Shown piece after piece: positions 8,206-15,095 of a stretch of 20,085 nucleotides of DNA. Origin of the DNA: FEN-1219 sp036274615. Lineage in GTDB: Bacteria > Pseudomonadota > Gammaproteobacteria > Steroidobacterales > Rariloculaceae. The position numbers and the translations under genes are program-made. The stretch is taken from the NCBI GenBank assembly GCA_036274615.1, contig DASUFK010000235.1, forward strand, positions 1 to 20,085, in the 5' to 3' direction. Numbering within the stretch: position 1 is the first letter of the stretch; the number at the start of each line of letters is the position of its first letter. Under the pieces are notes generated by a model. The model saw nothing but the letters and a program-made list of their open reading frames with translations, made no database searches and was not told the DNA's origin.

Positions 8206-8221
8206 TGGCACGAAGTTTGCT
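8206..8221 (+). promoter_or_regulatory. Sigma-54 (RpoN) -24/-12 promoter
   Basis: TGGCACG (8206-8212), four bases (aagt), then TTGCT (8217-8221). This matches the sigma-54 consensus TGGCACG-N4-TTGCW at every defined base, with the required 10-base gap between GG and GC. A T-rich tract follows. The start of transcription would be near 8232, giving a leader of about 73 bases before the 53-residue gene at 8305. It is the only such site I noticed in the window. Confidence 0.75.
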
Positions 8222-8304
8222 TTTTCTTGCGTGGTTCCAACGACCAATTAACGACGACCTTCGACCACTCAACTCATCGCCCACGACCGCGAGGACCGCG
8301 AACA

Positions 8305-8466
8305 ATGAACATCAGCTACGACCTCGAGTTCGACATGGACAGCTTCTTGAGCGATCTGGAGCGCCGCCAGTCCGCACGCAAGCGCGTCAGGCTCGAAGAG
8401 CTAAAGAAAGAGGTTCGGCGGCTGAAAAACGAGCGTAAGTCGCGCGGCGAAATCCGGGACAACTGA
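8305..8466 (+). CDS. 53-residue highly charged protein of unknown function
   Basis: The ATG at 8305 follows gagga (8291-8295) with a 9-base gap, a good ribosome-binding site. The frame stays open far upstream (to 8125), but that part has a random Arg/Ser-rich composition and lies across the sigma-54 promoter, so the downstream start is chosen. The product has an acidic head (MNISYDLEFDMDSFLSDLE) and a basic tail (ARKRVRLEELKKEVRRLKNERKS) that should form one long amphipathic helix or short coiled coil. There is no signal peptide or TM segment. It slightly resembles short Arg/Glu-rich proteins such as the PA3496 or DUF3545 groups, but I cannot assign it. Its promoter suggests control by an enhancer-binding protein. 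It could be co-transcribed with the CusF-like gene 112 bases downstream. Confidence 0.6.
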   Translation: MNISYDLEFDMDSFLSDLERRQSARKRVRLEELKKEVRRLKNERKSRGEIRDN

Positions 8467-8522
8467 GCACCCGAGCGCGGATCCGCTGAACGGATCGGCG
8501 CCGGTTTGCGTTCCGTTCCGAG

Positions 8523-8580
8523 ACGGGGTCTCATGGTCACGCGCGGCCCGCTGGGGGGCCAATCGTCGAGGAGACCCCGT
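8523..8580 (+). promoter_or_regulatory. Leader hairpin covering the ribosome-binding site and GTG start of the CusF-like gene
   Basis: Perfect 10-base inverted repeat acggggtctc (8523-8532) / gagaccccgt (8571-8580). The right arm contains part of the Shine-Dalgarno gaggaga (8568-8574) and the first two bases of the GTG start (8579). Inside the loop is a second stem, ggccc (8545-8549) / gggcc (8556-8560). When folded, the outer stem would hide the start region. This fits an RNA switch or thermometer, but no known class is recognised. Confidence 0.5.
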
Positions 8581-8947
8581 GGCGAAACATGGATTTACAG
8601 CGTCGTTCTCGACCTGCGCATTAGCAGTCGCCTTATCGGCGTGCGGTAACGCCACGCCCCCTCCGCCGTCCCGAGCGGCCGCACCCGCCGAACCCCGCGC
8701 TGCCCCGCCGGCCGCGGAGGCTCCGCCGCACGGCGCCGGCGTAGTGCAAGCGGTGGACACCTCCGCGAGAACCGTGACGATTGCCCACCAGCCGATCGAA
8801 TCCCTGGGCTGGCCCGCGATGACGATGTCCTTCAAGGTGGCGAAGCCGGAGCTGCTCGAGCAGGTGTCGGTGGGCGAGAAGGTGGATTTCACGCTCGACG
8901 GCAAGGACATGTCCGCGTCGATCACGTCGTTGACCGAGGCGCACTGA
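8579..8947 (+). CDS. CusF-like copper/silver-binding periplasmic lipoprotein
   Basis: A 122-residue protein starting at GTG 8579, preceded by gaggaga. The N-terminus is a lipoprotein signal (TCALAVALSAC, lipobox L-S-A-C22), followed by an Ala/Pro-rich linker (24-50) and a CusF-type OB-fold domain (51-122). The metal site of CusF is conserved in spacing: H70, W78, M81 and M83 in HQPIESLGWPAMTMSF, matching H36/W44/M47/M49 of E. coli CusF. There the Trp caps Cu(I) or Ag(I) by a cation-pi contact. It should bind Cu(I)/Ag(I) in the periplasm, tethered by lipid, unlike the soluble E. coli protein. It lies downstream of a czc-type rather than cus-type pump. Expression may come from the sigma-54 promoter at 8206 or a local promoter. 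The start region is buried in the inverted repeat at 8523-8580. Confidence 0.88.
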   Translation: MAKHGFTASFSTCALAVALSACGNATPPPPSRAAAPAEPRAAPPAAEAPPHGAGVVQAVDTSARTVTIAHQPIESLGWPAMTMSFKVAKPELLEQVSVGEKVDFTLDGKDMSASITSLTEAH

Positions 8948-8955
8948 CAATACCC

Positions 8956-9441
8956 TCAGCGGCCGGCGCGCTCGATGACGGACAGGTTGCCGACGAGCTT
9001 GCGCACGTAGCCCACGAACTCCTCGTCCTCGCCGTCCAGCAAGGTGGGCAGCGAGGTGCGAAAGTCCTCGCGTCTGCACCACTCGCGCATGTAGTCCTCC
9101 CACGATAGCCAGCGTCTGCGTTGCTTCGACGACATCTTCGGCTCGTAAAGGAGCAGGTAGGCGCGCTCGAACAGCGAGATCAGCATGTTGAAGATGATCA
9201 GCCGGCGCTCGCGCTGATCCTTGGTGAGATCCGGCGTCTGCTCCGCGGAGAACAGACTCAAGTCCGGGTTGTCGAGCGCCACCTTGAGGAAATCCTGGTA
9301 GTTGTCCGACAGCAGCTGATAGACCTCCTCCTCGTCGCCGTCGCGCTCCTTCTTCTGCTCGTAGAGGAACACCACGATCGCGAGCGGCAGGCCGAAGGTC
9401 GTGACGACGTAGCTCAGTAGCTCCCAGGTCTCGAGGCTCAT
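8956..9441 (-). CDS. Small membrane-anchored protein of unknown function
   Basis: A 161-residue product on the minus strand, ATG at 9441. An N-terminal TM helix (about residues 9-27, LSYVVTTFGLPLAIVVFLY) is followed by a charged cytoplasmic region: acidic (DGDEEEVYQLLSDNYQDFLKVALDNPDLSLF), a helical core (RRLIIFNMLISLFERAYLLLY), then a Trp-rich stretch (RRRWLSWEDYMREWCRREDF). The pattern 'YQLL..NYQDFL..AL.NPDL.LF' feels familiar from widespread uncharacterised bacterial proteins, but I can give no name. It converges with the CusF-like gene (8 bases apart) and diverges from the ABC operon at 9594, sharing a 150-base intergenic region. The reading frame is protein-like with normal composition. 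Function is not inferred. Confidence 0.7.
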   Translation of the reverse strand: MSLETWELLSYVVTTFGLPLAIVVFLYEQKKERDGDEEEVYQLLSDNYQDFLKVALDNPDLSLFSAEQTPDLTKDQRERRLIIFNMLISLFERAYLLLYEPKMSSKQRRRWLSWEDYMREWCRREDFRTSLPTLLDGEDEEFVGYVRKLVGNLSVIERAGR

Positions 9442-9529
9442 CGGAACAGAATTCCATCGGCAGCGCCGGAAGGTCTTCGATCATCGCTCAGGACTCGCGC
9501 CGGACGCAGCCTCGTGCGGGCCGGCAGGC

Positions 9530-9558
9530 TTGACTGCGGCGACTTACTGACTTAGTGT
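9530..9558 (+). promoter_or_regulatory. Putative sigma-70 promoter of the YtrA-type ABC operon
   Basis: A -35 box TTGACT (9530-9535) and a -10 box TAGTGT (9553-9558) are separated by 17 bases. The -10 box overlaps the left arm of the palindromic operator (9554-9577), so a bound repressor would block RNA polymerase. Transcription would start near 9565, some 29 bases before the ATG at 9594. Confidence 0.5.
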
Positions 9559-9577
9559 CCTATTTCAATAGGACACT
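9554..9577. promoter_or_regulatory. Palindromic operator, probably for the YtrA-type GntR repressor
   Basis: Perfect 11-base arms agtgtcctatt (9554-9564) and aataggacact (9567-9577) around a 2-base centre. The outer AGTGT...ACACT halves fit the GTGT/ACAC form of operators reported for YtrA-subfamily GntR proteins. The repressor is encoded third in the operon (11193), so autoregulation is the simple reading. I noticed no second copy in the window. Confidence 0.65.
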
Positions 9578-9593
9578 GACACAGCGCGCCACC

Positions 9594-10457
9594 ATGGTGG
9601 ATATTCAAGGGCTTTCATTCAGTTACCGCGGACAGCCGTTGTTCCGCGACATCAGCCTGAGCCTCGCGCCAGGCAATATTTATGGCCTCCTCGGCGTCAA
9701 CGGCGCCGGCAAGTCGACGCTGCTCAAGCTGATGACGGGGCTGCTGTTCCCCGAGTCCGGCGTCGTCCGCAGCTTCGGGCACGACCCTGCCCGGCGCGAG
9801 CCGAGCTTCCTCGGGCAGGTGTTCATGCTGCCCGAGGACGTCGACGTGCCGAGGCTCTCGGCGCACGACTACGTCGCGGGCCGCGCGCCCTTTTACCCGG
9901 CGTTCGACCACGCGCGACTCGAGCGCTACTTGCGCGACTTCGACCTGCCCGCGAATCCGCGGCTCGCGGCGCTGTCGCACGGCCAGAAGAAGAAGTTTCT
10001 GTTGGCGTTCGGTCTCGCGAGCAACGCGCCTCTGGTGGTGCTCGACGAGCCCACCAACGGCCTCGACATCCCGTCGAAGACCCTCTTCCGGCGGATCGTG
10101 GCCGAGGCGCTCACCGACCGGCGCTTGTTCGTCATCTCCACGCACCAGGTGCGCGACGTGGGCGCACTCATCGATCCGATCGTGATCCTGCACGGCGGCC
10201 GCGTCGTGCTCAACCGCACGCTCGGCGAGATCACCGACAAGGTTCGAATGACTCACAGCGGCTCGCCGCCGGCTCCCGGCGCGGCCGGACTGTTGTTCAG
10301 CGAGCAGGCCGTCGGCGGCTACTGGTCCGTATGGCACGGCTCGAGCTCCGACGGCGGGCCGCTCGACCTCGAGGTGCTGTTCAACACGGTGATCGCGGAT
10401 CCGGAACGCTCCGCGTCGCTGTTCGGGCAGCTCCCGGCCGCGGGAGCCGCGTCATGA
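9594..10457 (+). CDS. ABC transporter ATP-binding protein (YtrB-like)
   Basis: A 287-residue ATPase from ATG 9594. Walker A is GVNGAGKST (34-42), Q-loop Q75, signature LSHGQ (137-141), Walker B LVVLDE with D161/E162, D-loop NGLD, and switch His194 (ISTHQ), so it should be catalytically active. The sequence after about residue 215 is an extra C-terminal tail of unknown role. An upstream in-frame GTG at 9555 would add 13 residues, but it lies inside the operator and ahead of the likely transcription start, so it is rejected. No strong Shine-Dalgarno precedes the chosen ATG. The stop overlaps the next start (ATGA at 10454-10457). It should power the membrane protein encoded next, and perhaps the large permease at 12394. 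Known YtrA-controlled ABC systems respond to cell-envelope antibiotics in Bacillus; the substrate here is unknown. Confidence 0.92.
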   Translation: MVDIQGLSFSYRGQPLFRDISLSLAPGNIYGLLGVNGAGKSTLLKLMTGLLFPESGVVRSFGHDPARREPSFLGQVFMLPEDVDVPRLSAHDYVAGRAPFYPAFDHARLERYLRDFDLPANPRLAALSHGQKKKFLLAFGLASNAPLVVLDEPTNGLDIPSKTLFRRIVAEALTDRRLFVISTHQVRDVGALIDPIVILHGGRVVLNRTLGEITDKVRMTHSGSPPAPGAAGLLFSEQAVGGYWSVWHGSSSDGGPLDLEVLFNTVIADPERSASLFGQLPAAGAAS

Positions 10458-11203
10458 GCGAGCAGCTATCGCTTCGGCGCCTCGCGCTCCTGCTGCGCAA
10501 CGACACGCTGGCCGGTTATCGCTCGCTGGCGATCGTCGCCGCGACGCTCGCGGTTCTGCTCGTCTTCGGGTCGCTGATCGGGGGGCTCAACGGCGGCGGC
10601 TTCCGCACCTACTACGACGGCTGCTTCATCGCCGCGCTGTTCGCTTGCGGCTTGATCGGCACGAGCCTGTCGTTTCGCGAGCTCCACGACAAGCATCGCA
10701 ACGCATCGTATCTGCTCCTGCCCGCGTCCGCGCTCGAGAAGACGCTCGCACGGCTGGCTTTCGGCACCGTGGGCGCGATCGCGTTCGCGTTGCTGCTGGT
10801 CACGGTGGTGGCGCCGTTGGCGGAGGCTCTGAATCTGGCCGTGTTCGGGGTGCAGAACCGGTTGTTTCAACCCTTCGGCTGGCTGCCGTTGACGATGATC
10901 GGGCACTACGTCGTCGTGCAATCGGCCTTCTTCGTCGGCGCCGCATGGTTCCGCAAGGCCCACTTCATCAAGACGGCGCTCACGCTGCATCTCGTGCTCG
11001 CGTGCTTCGCCGGGCTCGCGGCGCTGCTCGTGTGGCTGCTCTCGCTGAAGTTCGAGACGACCGCTTACGGGGTGGACCTCGATCCGCTCAACGACTTGTT
11101 CCAGGCCGCCTGGCGTCCGATCTACTACGTCGCCCTGCCGCTGTTCTTCTGGCTCGTGGCGTGGATGCGCGTGAAGGAAGCGCAGGTGAGCCATGGAGTT
11201 TGA
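10454..11203 (+). CDS. Six-TM membrane protein, probable ABC permease partner
   Basis: A 249-residue integral membrane protein starting at ATG 10454, overlapping the ATPase stop by four bases. About six hydrophobic helices are visible: near residues 24-43, 58-75, 95-120, 140-165, 170-195 and 220-240 (for example LAIVAATLAVLLVFGSLI and LTLHLVLACFAGLAALLVWLL). There is no nucleotide-binding motif. A motif-like charged loop (FRELHDKHRNASYLLLPAS) between helices 2 and 3 could contact the ATPase; similar 'LP.S..EK' loops occur in ABC-2-like permeases next to GntR/ABC genes. The overall layout fits an ABC-2-type half-permease, but I do not recognise a named family. Translation looks coupled on both sides: the GntR gene starts 11 bases before this stop. 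Confidence 0.8.
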   Translation: MSEQLSLRRLALLLRNDTLAGYRSLAIVAATLAVLLVFGSLIGGLNGGGFRTYYDGCFIAALFACGLIGTSLSFRELHDKHRNASYLLLPASALEKTLARLAFGTVGAIAFALLLVTVVAPLAEALNLAVFGVQNRLFQPFGWLPLTMIGHYVVVQSAFFVGAAWFRKAHFIKTALTLHLVLACFAGLAALLVWLLSLKFETTAYGVDLDPLNDLFQAAWRPIYYVALPLFFWLVAWMRVKEAQVSHGV

Positions 11204-11564
11204 CCAACCGAAGGGCATCTACCAGCAGATCGCCGACCAGATCCGCGAGCGGATTCTCGACGGCGAGTGGTCGAGCGGCGAGCGCATTCCCTCGATTCGC
11301 GACTTCGCCGGCAGCGTGGGCGTGAACCCGAACACCGTGACGAAGAGCTATCAGTCGCTGCTCGACCGGGCAATCATCGAGAACCAACGCGGTCTCGGCT
11401 ACTTCGTCGCGGCCGACGCGAAGCAAAAAATTCTGGACGAGATCCGGACCGCGTTCGTCGAAGAGGAGCTGCCGCGCGTGTTTCGCACGATGCGCATGCT
11501 CGGCATGCGCCTCGAAGACCTCGCCGAGCACTACGCCCGAGACGACGGAGGCACACAACGATGA
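11193..11564 (+). CDS. GntR-family transcriptional regulator, YtrA subfamily
   Basis: A 123-residue DNA-binding protein. Residues 8-75 form the winged helix-turn-helix: GIYQQIADQIRERILDGEW, then GERIPSIRDFAGSVGVNPNTVTKSYQ, then the wing NQRGLGYFV. The short C-terminal part (about 48 residues, QKILDEIRTAFVEEELPRVFRTMRML) is a helical dimerisation region and not a large ligand-binding domain. That size and layout define the YtrA subfamily. The ATG at 11193 overlaps the preceding gene, and the stop overlaps the DUF2807 gene (ATGA at 11561-11564). The likely target is the palindrome at 9554-9577, giving negative autoregulation of the whole cassette. The inducer is unknown. Confidence 0.93.
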   Translation: MEFDQPKGIYQQIADQIRERILDGEWSSGERIPSIRDFAGSVGVNPNTVTKSYQSLLDRAIIENQRGLGYFVAADAKQKILDEIRTAFVEEELPRVFRTMRMLGMRLEDLAEHYARDDGGTQR

Positions 11565-12286
11565 GAACGAGCCAAATCGCGATGCTGTCGGCGATCGGCG
11601 CGGTGGCGGCGGCAATGCTGTTAACCGCGTCGTGGATCGCACTGAGCGCCGAGCTCGACCCCGAAGCTTCCTCGAACGAGCTGCGCACCCGCTCGGTCGC
11701 GCTCGCCGGCGCCACCGGAGTCGAGGTGCACGGCAACTGGGACGTGACCATCGAGCGCGGCGATGCCGCGACGGTCGAGCTGTCGTACCCGGCGGGACTC
11801 GACAACCGTGCCACGGCAGAGGTGAGCAACGGCCGGCTCGTGATCGGCGCAAACACGAGAGACTTCAGGGGCGGCTTCCTGTACCGCCTCGACGACGGCC
11901 GCAACTCGAGGCGGTGGACGGCACGAGTCACGATGCCTTCGCTCGAGACCCTGGAGGTCTCCGGCGCCAGCAGCATCGCCTTTTCCGGCTTCGAAGGCGC
12001 GAAGCTGGCGACGCGCGTCTCGGGCGCCGCGGACGTGCGCGGCCGAAGCGGCCGTTACCGCGACGTCGACGTCGCGCTGAGCGGCGCCGGGTCGGTGGAC
12101 CTGCGTGACGTCGTCGCGGTCAACGCGAACGTGTCGCTGTCCGGCGTCGGCTCGATCCGCGTACACCTCGACGGCGGCAGCCTCACCGGCAACGCGTCGG
12201 GCGCGGGCTCCGTGGAGTACTCGGGCACCGTGTCGTCGGAGCAAATCAACAAGAGCGGGGTCGTCGGCGTCCGGCACGTGAATTGA
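11561..12286 (+). CDS. Exported DUF2807 (head-GIN domain) protein
   Basis: A 241-residue protein with an N-terminal hydrophobic signal or anchor (residues 7-28, AMLSAIGAVAAAMLLTASWIA). The rest is a DUF2807 / putative auto-transporter adhesin head-GIN domain. It opens with GVEVHGNWDVTIERGDAATVEL and then shows repeated rungs: SGASSIAFSGF, SGAADVRG, SGAGSVDLRDV, SGVGSIRVHLDG, SGAGSVEYSG. These Ser-Gly-Ala repeats form a right-handed beta-helix-like solenoid in the family. It should be periplasmic or tethered to the membrane. The start overlaps the GntR stop by four bases, so it belongs to the same transcript. DUF2807 proteins are often found beside YtrA/ABC genes (recollection). The molecular role is unknown; sensing or structural work at the envelope is only a guess. 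Confidence 0.88.
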   Translation: MRTSQIAMLSAIGAVAAAMLLTASWIALSAELDPEASSNELRTRSVALAGATGVEVHGNWDVTIERGDAATVELSYPAGLDNRATAEVSNGRLVIGANTRDFRGGFLYRLDDGRNSRRWTARVTMPSLETLEVSGASSIAFSGFEGAKLATRVSGAADVRGRSGRYRDVDVALSGAGSVDLRDVVAVNANVSLSGVGSIRVHLDGGSLTGNASGAGSVEYSGTVSSEQINKSGVVGVRHVN

Positions 12287-12393
12287 GGGCCCTCCGCGGC
12301 CGGTGTAACCGATCGCCCGCGACTCCATCCGCGCCCAATAGACACCGCATTCATCGGGCGGCATTTGAGCCACCGCAAGAGGATTCGACCGCC

Positions 12394-15036
12394 ATGATCA
12401 GCCACTACCTCACGATGGCGCTGCGCGGCTTCCGGCGCGCACCCTTCGCCGCGTCGATCAACGTGCTCGCGCTCGCGCTCGGGCTCGCCGCCTTCATCTC
12501 GGCCTACGGCGTCGTCGAATACTGGAACCGCAGCGAGCGGCAGTTCGCCAACGCCGATCGCACCTACGTGATCACGGCGGCGCTCGCCGCCCGCGACGGC
12601 AGCATCCGCACCCGCGGACCGAGAACGAGCCGGATCTACGGCGAGCACTTGCGCGCCGACTTTCCGGAATTCGAGGCTATCGCGCGCGCCCAGGTGATGA
12701 GCGAAGAAGGAGGCGTGTCCGCCGGCGACATCGAGACACGGATGTTCATCGTGGGCGTCGAGAAGGAGTTCCTCGCGATCTTCGATCTGCCGTTCCTGAA
12801 GGGCGACTCCAAGGACGCGTTGACCCAGCCGAACAGCGTCGTGCTCACACAGGGTGCCGCGCAGCGCCTCTTCGGCGGCGCCGATCCGCTCGGCAAGACC
12901 GTCACGCTCGGCGGCGTGCTCGACGTGACCGTTACCGGCGTGCTCGGGCCGATCCCCGAGCCTTCGCATCTCGGCCGAACACCGTCGGCGACGCTGCGCT
13001 TCGACGTGCTGTCGTCCTGGGACACCCTGGACGGCATTAACGATGCGATCCGCGCGCGCGACGCCCGGCGTGCGGCTCAGTCCGGCCCGTCGAACGGCGC
13101 GGCAGGCGGCGGTCAGCCGGCCAACGCGCAGCAACCGGCGCCGGCGAGCACACAACCGGCTTCGCAATCTGCCAACGCCGCCGCGCCGGGCGCGCCGGCG
13201 AACGCTCCTCCGCCCACCGAGAACTGGCTCAACAACTACTGCTGCACGACGTACGTCATGCTCGCGCGCGACAGCAAGCTCACGACGAAAACGTTGAACG
13301 CGCAGCTCCAAGCGTTCGGCGAGCGTCACTTGCCTGCGAACCAGGCAACGCTCGCGACGCTCGACATCGGCGCCGAGCCGATCACGGGACTCATGGTTGC
13401 GCAGCTCGACGGCCAGCTCCTGTCCGGCGCGCCCGTGTCGATCACCACGCTGCTGCTCGCGCTCGGCGGGCTCGTGCTCCTCGTCGCGTGCGTGAACTAC
13501 GCCAACCTCGCCACGGCGCAGGCCGCGCGGCGGGCGCGCGAGGTCGGCCTGCGCAAGGCCATCGGCGCGGGCAAGTACCGCGTGATGGCCCAATACCTGG
13601 CCGAGGCCGCGCTGCTCACGATCGCCGCCTCCGTGCTTGCGCTCGTCGCGATCCGCACGGCCGCGCCCGCGCTGCGCAACGCCGCGGGCATCGATCTCAC
13701 GATCGGGCTCGCCGGCAACACCGGTTTCTGGCTGTTCTTGGGCGGCGTGCTGCTCGCGGTGACGCTGCTCGGCGGGTCTTACCCGGCTTTCGTCCTGTCG
13801 CGCGTGCCGCCCGTGGAGGCGTTGCGCATCGGCCGCACTCGCATTGGTCCGCGCTTCGCGGGAACGCTGCTCGTGGGCCTGCAGTTCGCGGCCGCGAGCT
13901 TCCTGCTGATCGCCGTGCTCGTGATGGCGGCGCAGAACAACGCGTTGCGGCGAACGGGGCTCGGCGGGGCGAGCGATCCGTTGCTGGTGCTGCCGAACTT
14001 TCCGCAGTTCAGCGGCGTGGATTCGGCGCTGCTCACGAGCGAGCTCGGCCGCATTCCGCAAGTCACCGCGGTGGGCGAAACCGGCGATTCGCCCTGGAGC
14101 CCGAACGTCAATCTCATGATGCTCGCGCCCACCCCCGATGAGAGCGGACAGTTGCCGGTGGCTTACAACAATGCCGTCGGCTACGACTACTTCTCGACGC
14201 TCGGCATCCGCGTGCTCGCGGGCCGGGTGTTCGATCGCGAGCACGGCCAGGACGAGATGCAAGGCGATCTCTTCGACGCCGCCCGCAGCATTGCAATGAT
14301 CATCGACGAGCCGCTGTCGCGCCAGCTCGGCTTCGCGAAACCGGCGGACGCCGTCGACAAGACGGTCTATCTTCCGGAGCGCATGACGCGCGCGTTCAAC
14401 GCGCCCGCGCAGCCCGTGCACGTGGTGGGCGTCGTCGAGAGTAGACCGCTGCACTTCGTGGGAGCCGGCGCGTCGGCCAACGTCTACATGTTCCGTCCGA
14501 ACGCCAACTACAAATTGGTGCGTCTCGACGCGAAGGACGTGTCGGGCGGCGTCGCGGCCATCGACGCCATGTGGAAACGGTTGTCCCCCCGGCCGCTCAA
14601 CCGCAAGTTCATGGACGAGCTGTTCAACCAGAACTACGAGAACTTCGCCCGCATCAGCCAAGTGTTCGCCGGGCTCGCATTCCTCGCGGTGGTGATCTCG
14701 GTGATCGGCCTGTTCGGCATGGCGATCCAAGTCGCCGGCCGGCGCGTACACGAGATCGGCGTGCGCAAGTCGGTAGGAGCGCGCACGAGCCAGATCGTGA
14801 CCATGCTGCTCGCGGACTTCGCGAAGCCCGTCGTGATCGCGAACCTCGTGGCTTGGCCGTTCGGCTTCGTTGCGGCGGAGCAATACCTCGCGATCTTCCT
14901 TAAGCGCACTCCCCTGACGCCCACGCCCTTCCTGTCGAGCCTCGTTCTGGCGCTCGCGGTAGCCTGCGCCGCCGTGGGCGGGCAGGCCCTGCGGGCCGCA
15001 CGCGTGAGCCCGGCAGCCGTGCTGCGCGCCGAATAG
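12394..15036 (+). CDS. FtsX/MacB-like ABC permease with two permease halves
   Basis: An 880-residue inner-membrane protein. The ATG at 12394 is chosen because aagagga (12377-12383) stands 10 bases before it and MISHYLTMALRGFRRAPF is the usual start of this family; a longer TTG frame from 12283 adds only non-protein-like residues. TM1 is about 19-40, followed by a MacB-type periplasmic domain. FtsX helices lie near 349-372, 397-420, 443-466, then TM5 at 488-511, a second periplasmic domain, and helices near 753-777, 801-829 and 848-866. The cytosolic coupling motif REVGLRKAIGAGK, echoed as HEIGVRKSVGART in the second half, is typical. Residues 224-276 are an Ala/Pro/Gln/Asn-rich insert ending just before adjacent Cys283-Cys284. 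No dedicated MacB-type ATPase lies nearby; it may use the ATPase at 9594. It sits 107 bases after DUF2807 with no terminator seen. Confidence 0.9.
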   Translation: MISHYLTMALRGFRRAPFAASINVLALALGLAAFISAYGVVEYWNRSERQFANADRTYVITAALAARDGSIRTRGPRTSRIYGEHLRADFPEFEAIARAQVMSEEGGVSAGDIETRMFIVGVEKEFLAIFDLPFLKGDSKDALTQPNSVVLTQGAAQRLFGGADPLGKTVTLGGVLDVTVTGVLGPIPEPSHLGRTPSATLRFDVLSSWDTLDGINDAIRARDARRAAQSGPSNGAAGGGQPANAQQPAPASTQPASQSANAAAPGAPANAPPPTENWLNNYCCTTYVMLARDSKLTTKTLNAQLQAFGERHLPANQATLATLDIGAEPITGLMVAQLDGQLLSGAPVSITTLLLALGGLVLLVACVNYANLATAQAARRAREVGLRKAIGAGKYRVMAQYLAEAALLTIAASVLALVAIRTAAPALRNAAGIDLTIGLAGNTGFWLFLGGVLLAVTLLGGSYPAFVLSRVPPVEALRIGRTRIGPRFAGTLLVGLQFAAASFLLIAVLVMAAQNNALRRTGLGGASDPLLVLPNFPQFSGVDSALLTSELGRIPQVTAVGETGDSPWSPNVNLMMLAPTPDESGQLPVAYNNAVGYDYFSTLGIRVLAGRVFDREHGQDEMQGDLFDAARSIAMIIDEPLSRQLGFAKPADAVDKTVYLPERMTRAFNAPAQPVHVVGVVESRPLHFVGAGASANVYMFRPNANYKLVRLDAKDVSGGVAAIDAMWKRLSPRPLNRKFMDELFNQNYENFARISQVFAGLAFLAVVISVIGLFGMAIQVAGRRVHEIGVRKSVGARTSQIVTMLLADFAKPVVIANLVAWPFGFVAAEQYLAIFLKRTPLTPTPFLSSLVLALAVACAAVGGQALRAARVSPAAVLRAE

Positions 15037-15095
15037 CGCGGCATCCCAGATCCTTCGGGCTGGTCAGCGCGCGCGGGCTCGGGCATGCTTGCTCC

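Noticed and set aside
8125..8304. Upstream extension of the 53-residue gene
   Set aside because: It would place coding sequence across the sigma-54 promoter and has a random composition; ATG 8305 has the proper ribosome-binding site.
8480..8496. Hairpin gatccg / cggatc after the 53-residue gene
   Set aside because: Only 6 bp and no T-tract; too weak to call a terminator.
9555..9593. Earlier GTG start for the ABC ATPase
   Set aside because: It lies inside the operator and upstream of the likely transcription start; the family's N-terminus begins at the ATG at 9594.
12283..12393. Earlier TTG start for the FtsX-like permease
   Set aside because: The added residues are Arg/Pro-rich and unlike the family; a good ribosome-binding site marks ATG 12394.
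12055..14883. Very long open frame on the minus strand (942 codons)
   Set aside because: It is a shadow of the FtsX-like permease and DUF2807 genes. Its composition is Arg/His/Glu/Ala-rich without domains, as expected for the complement of GC-rich codons. Similar long shadows at 624-2297, 5398-7155 and 17311-18555 (all minus) were rejected for the same reason.
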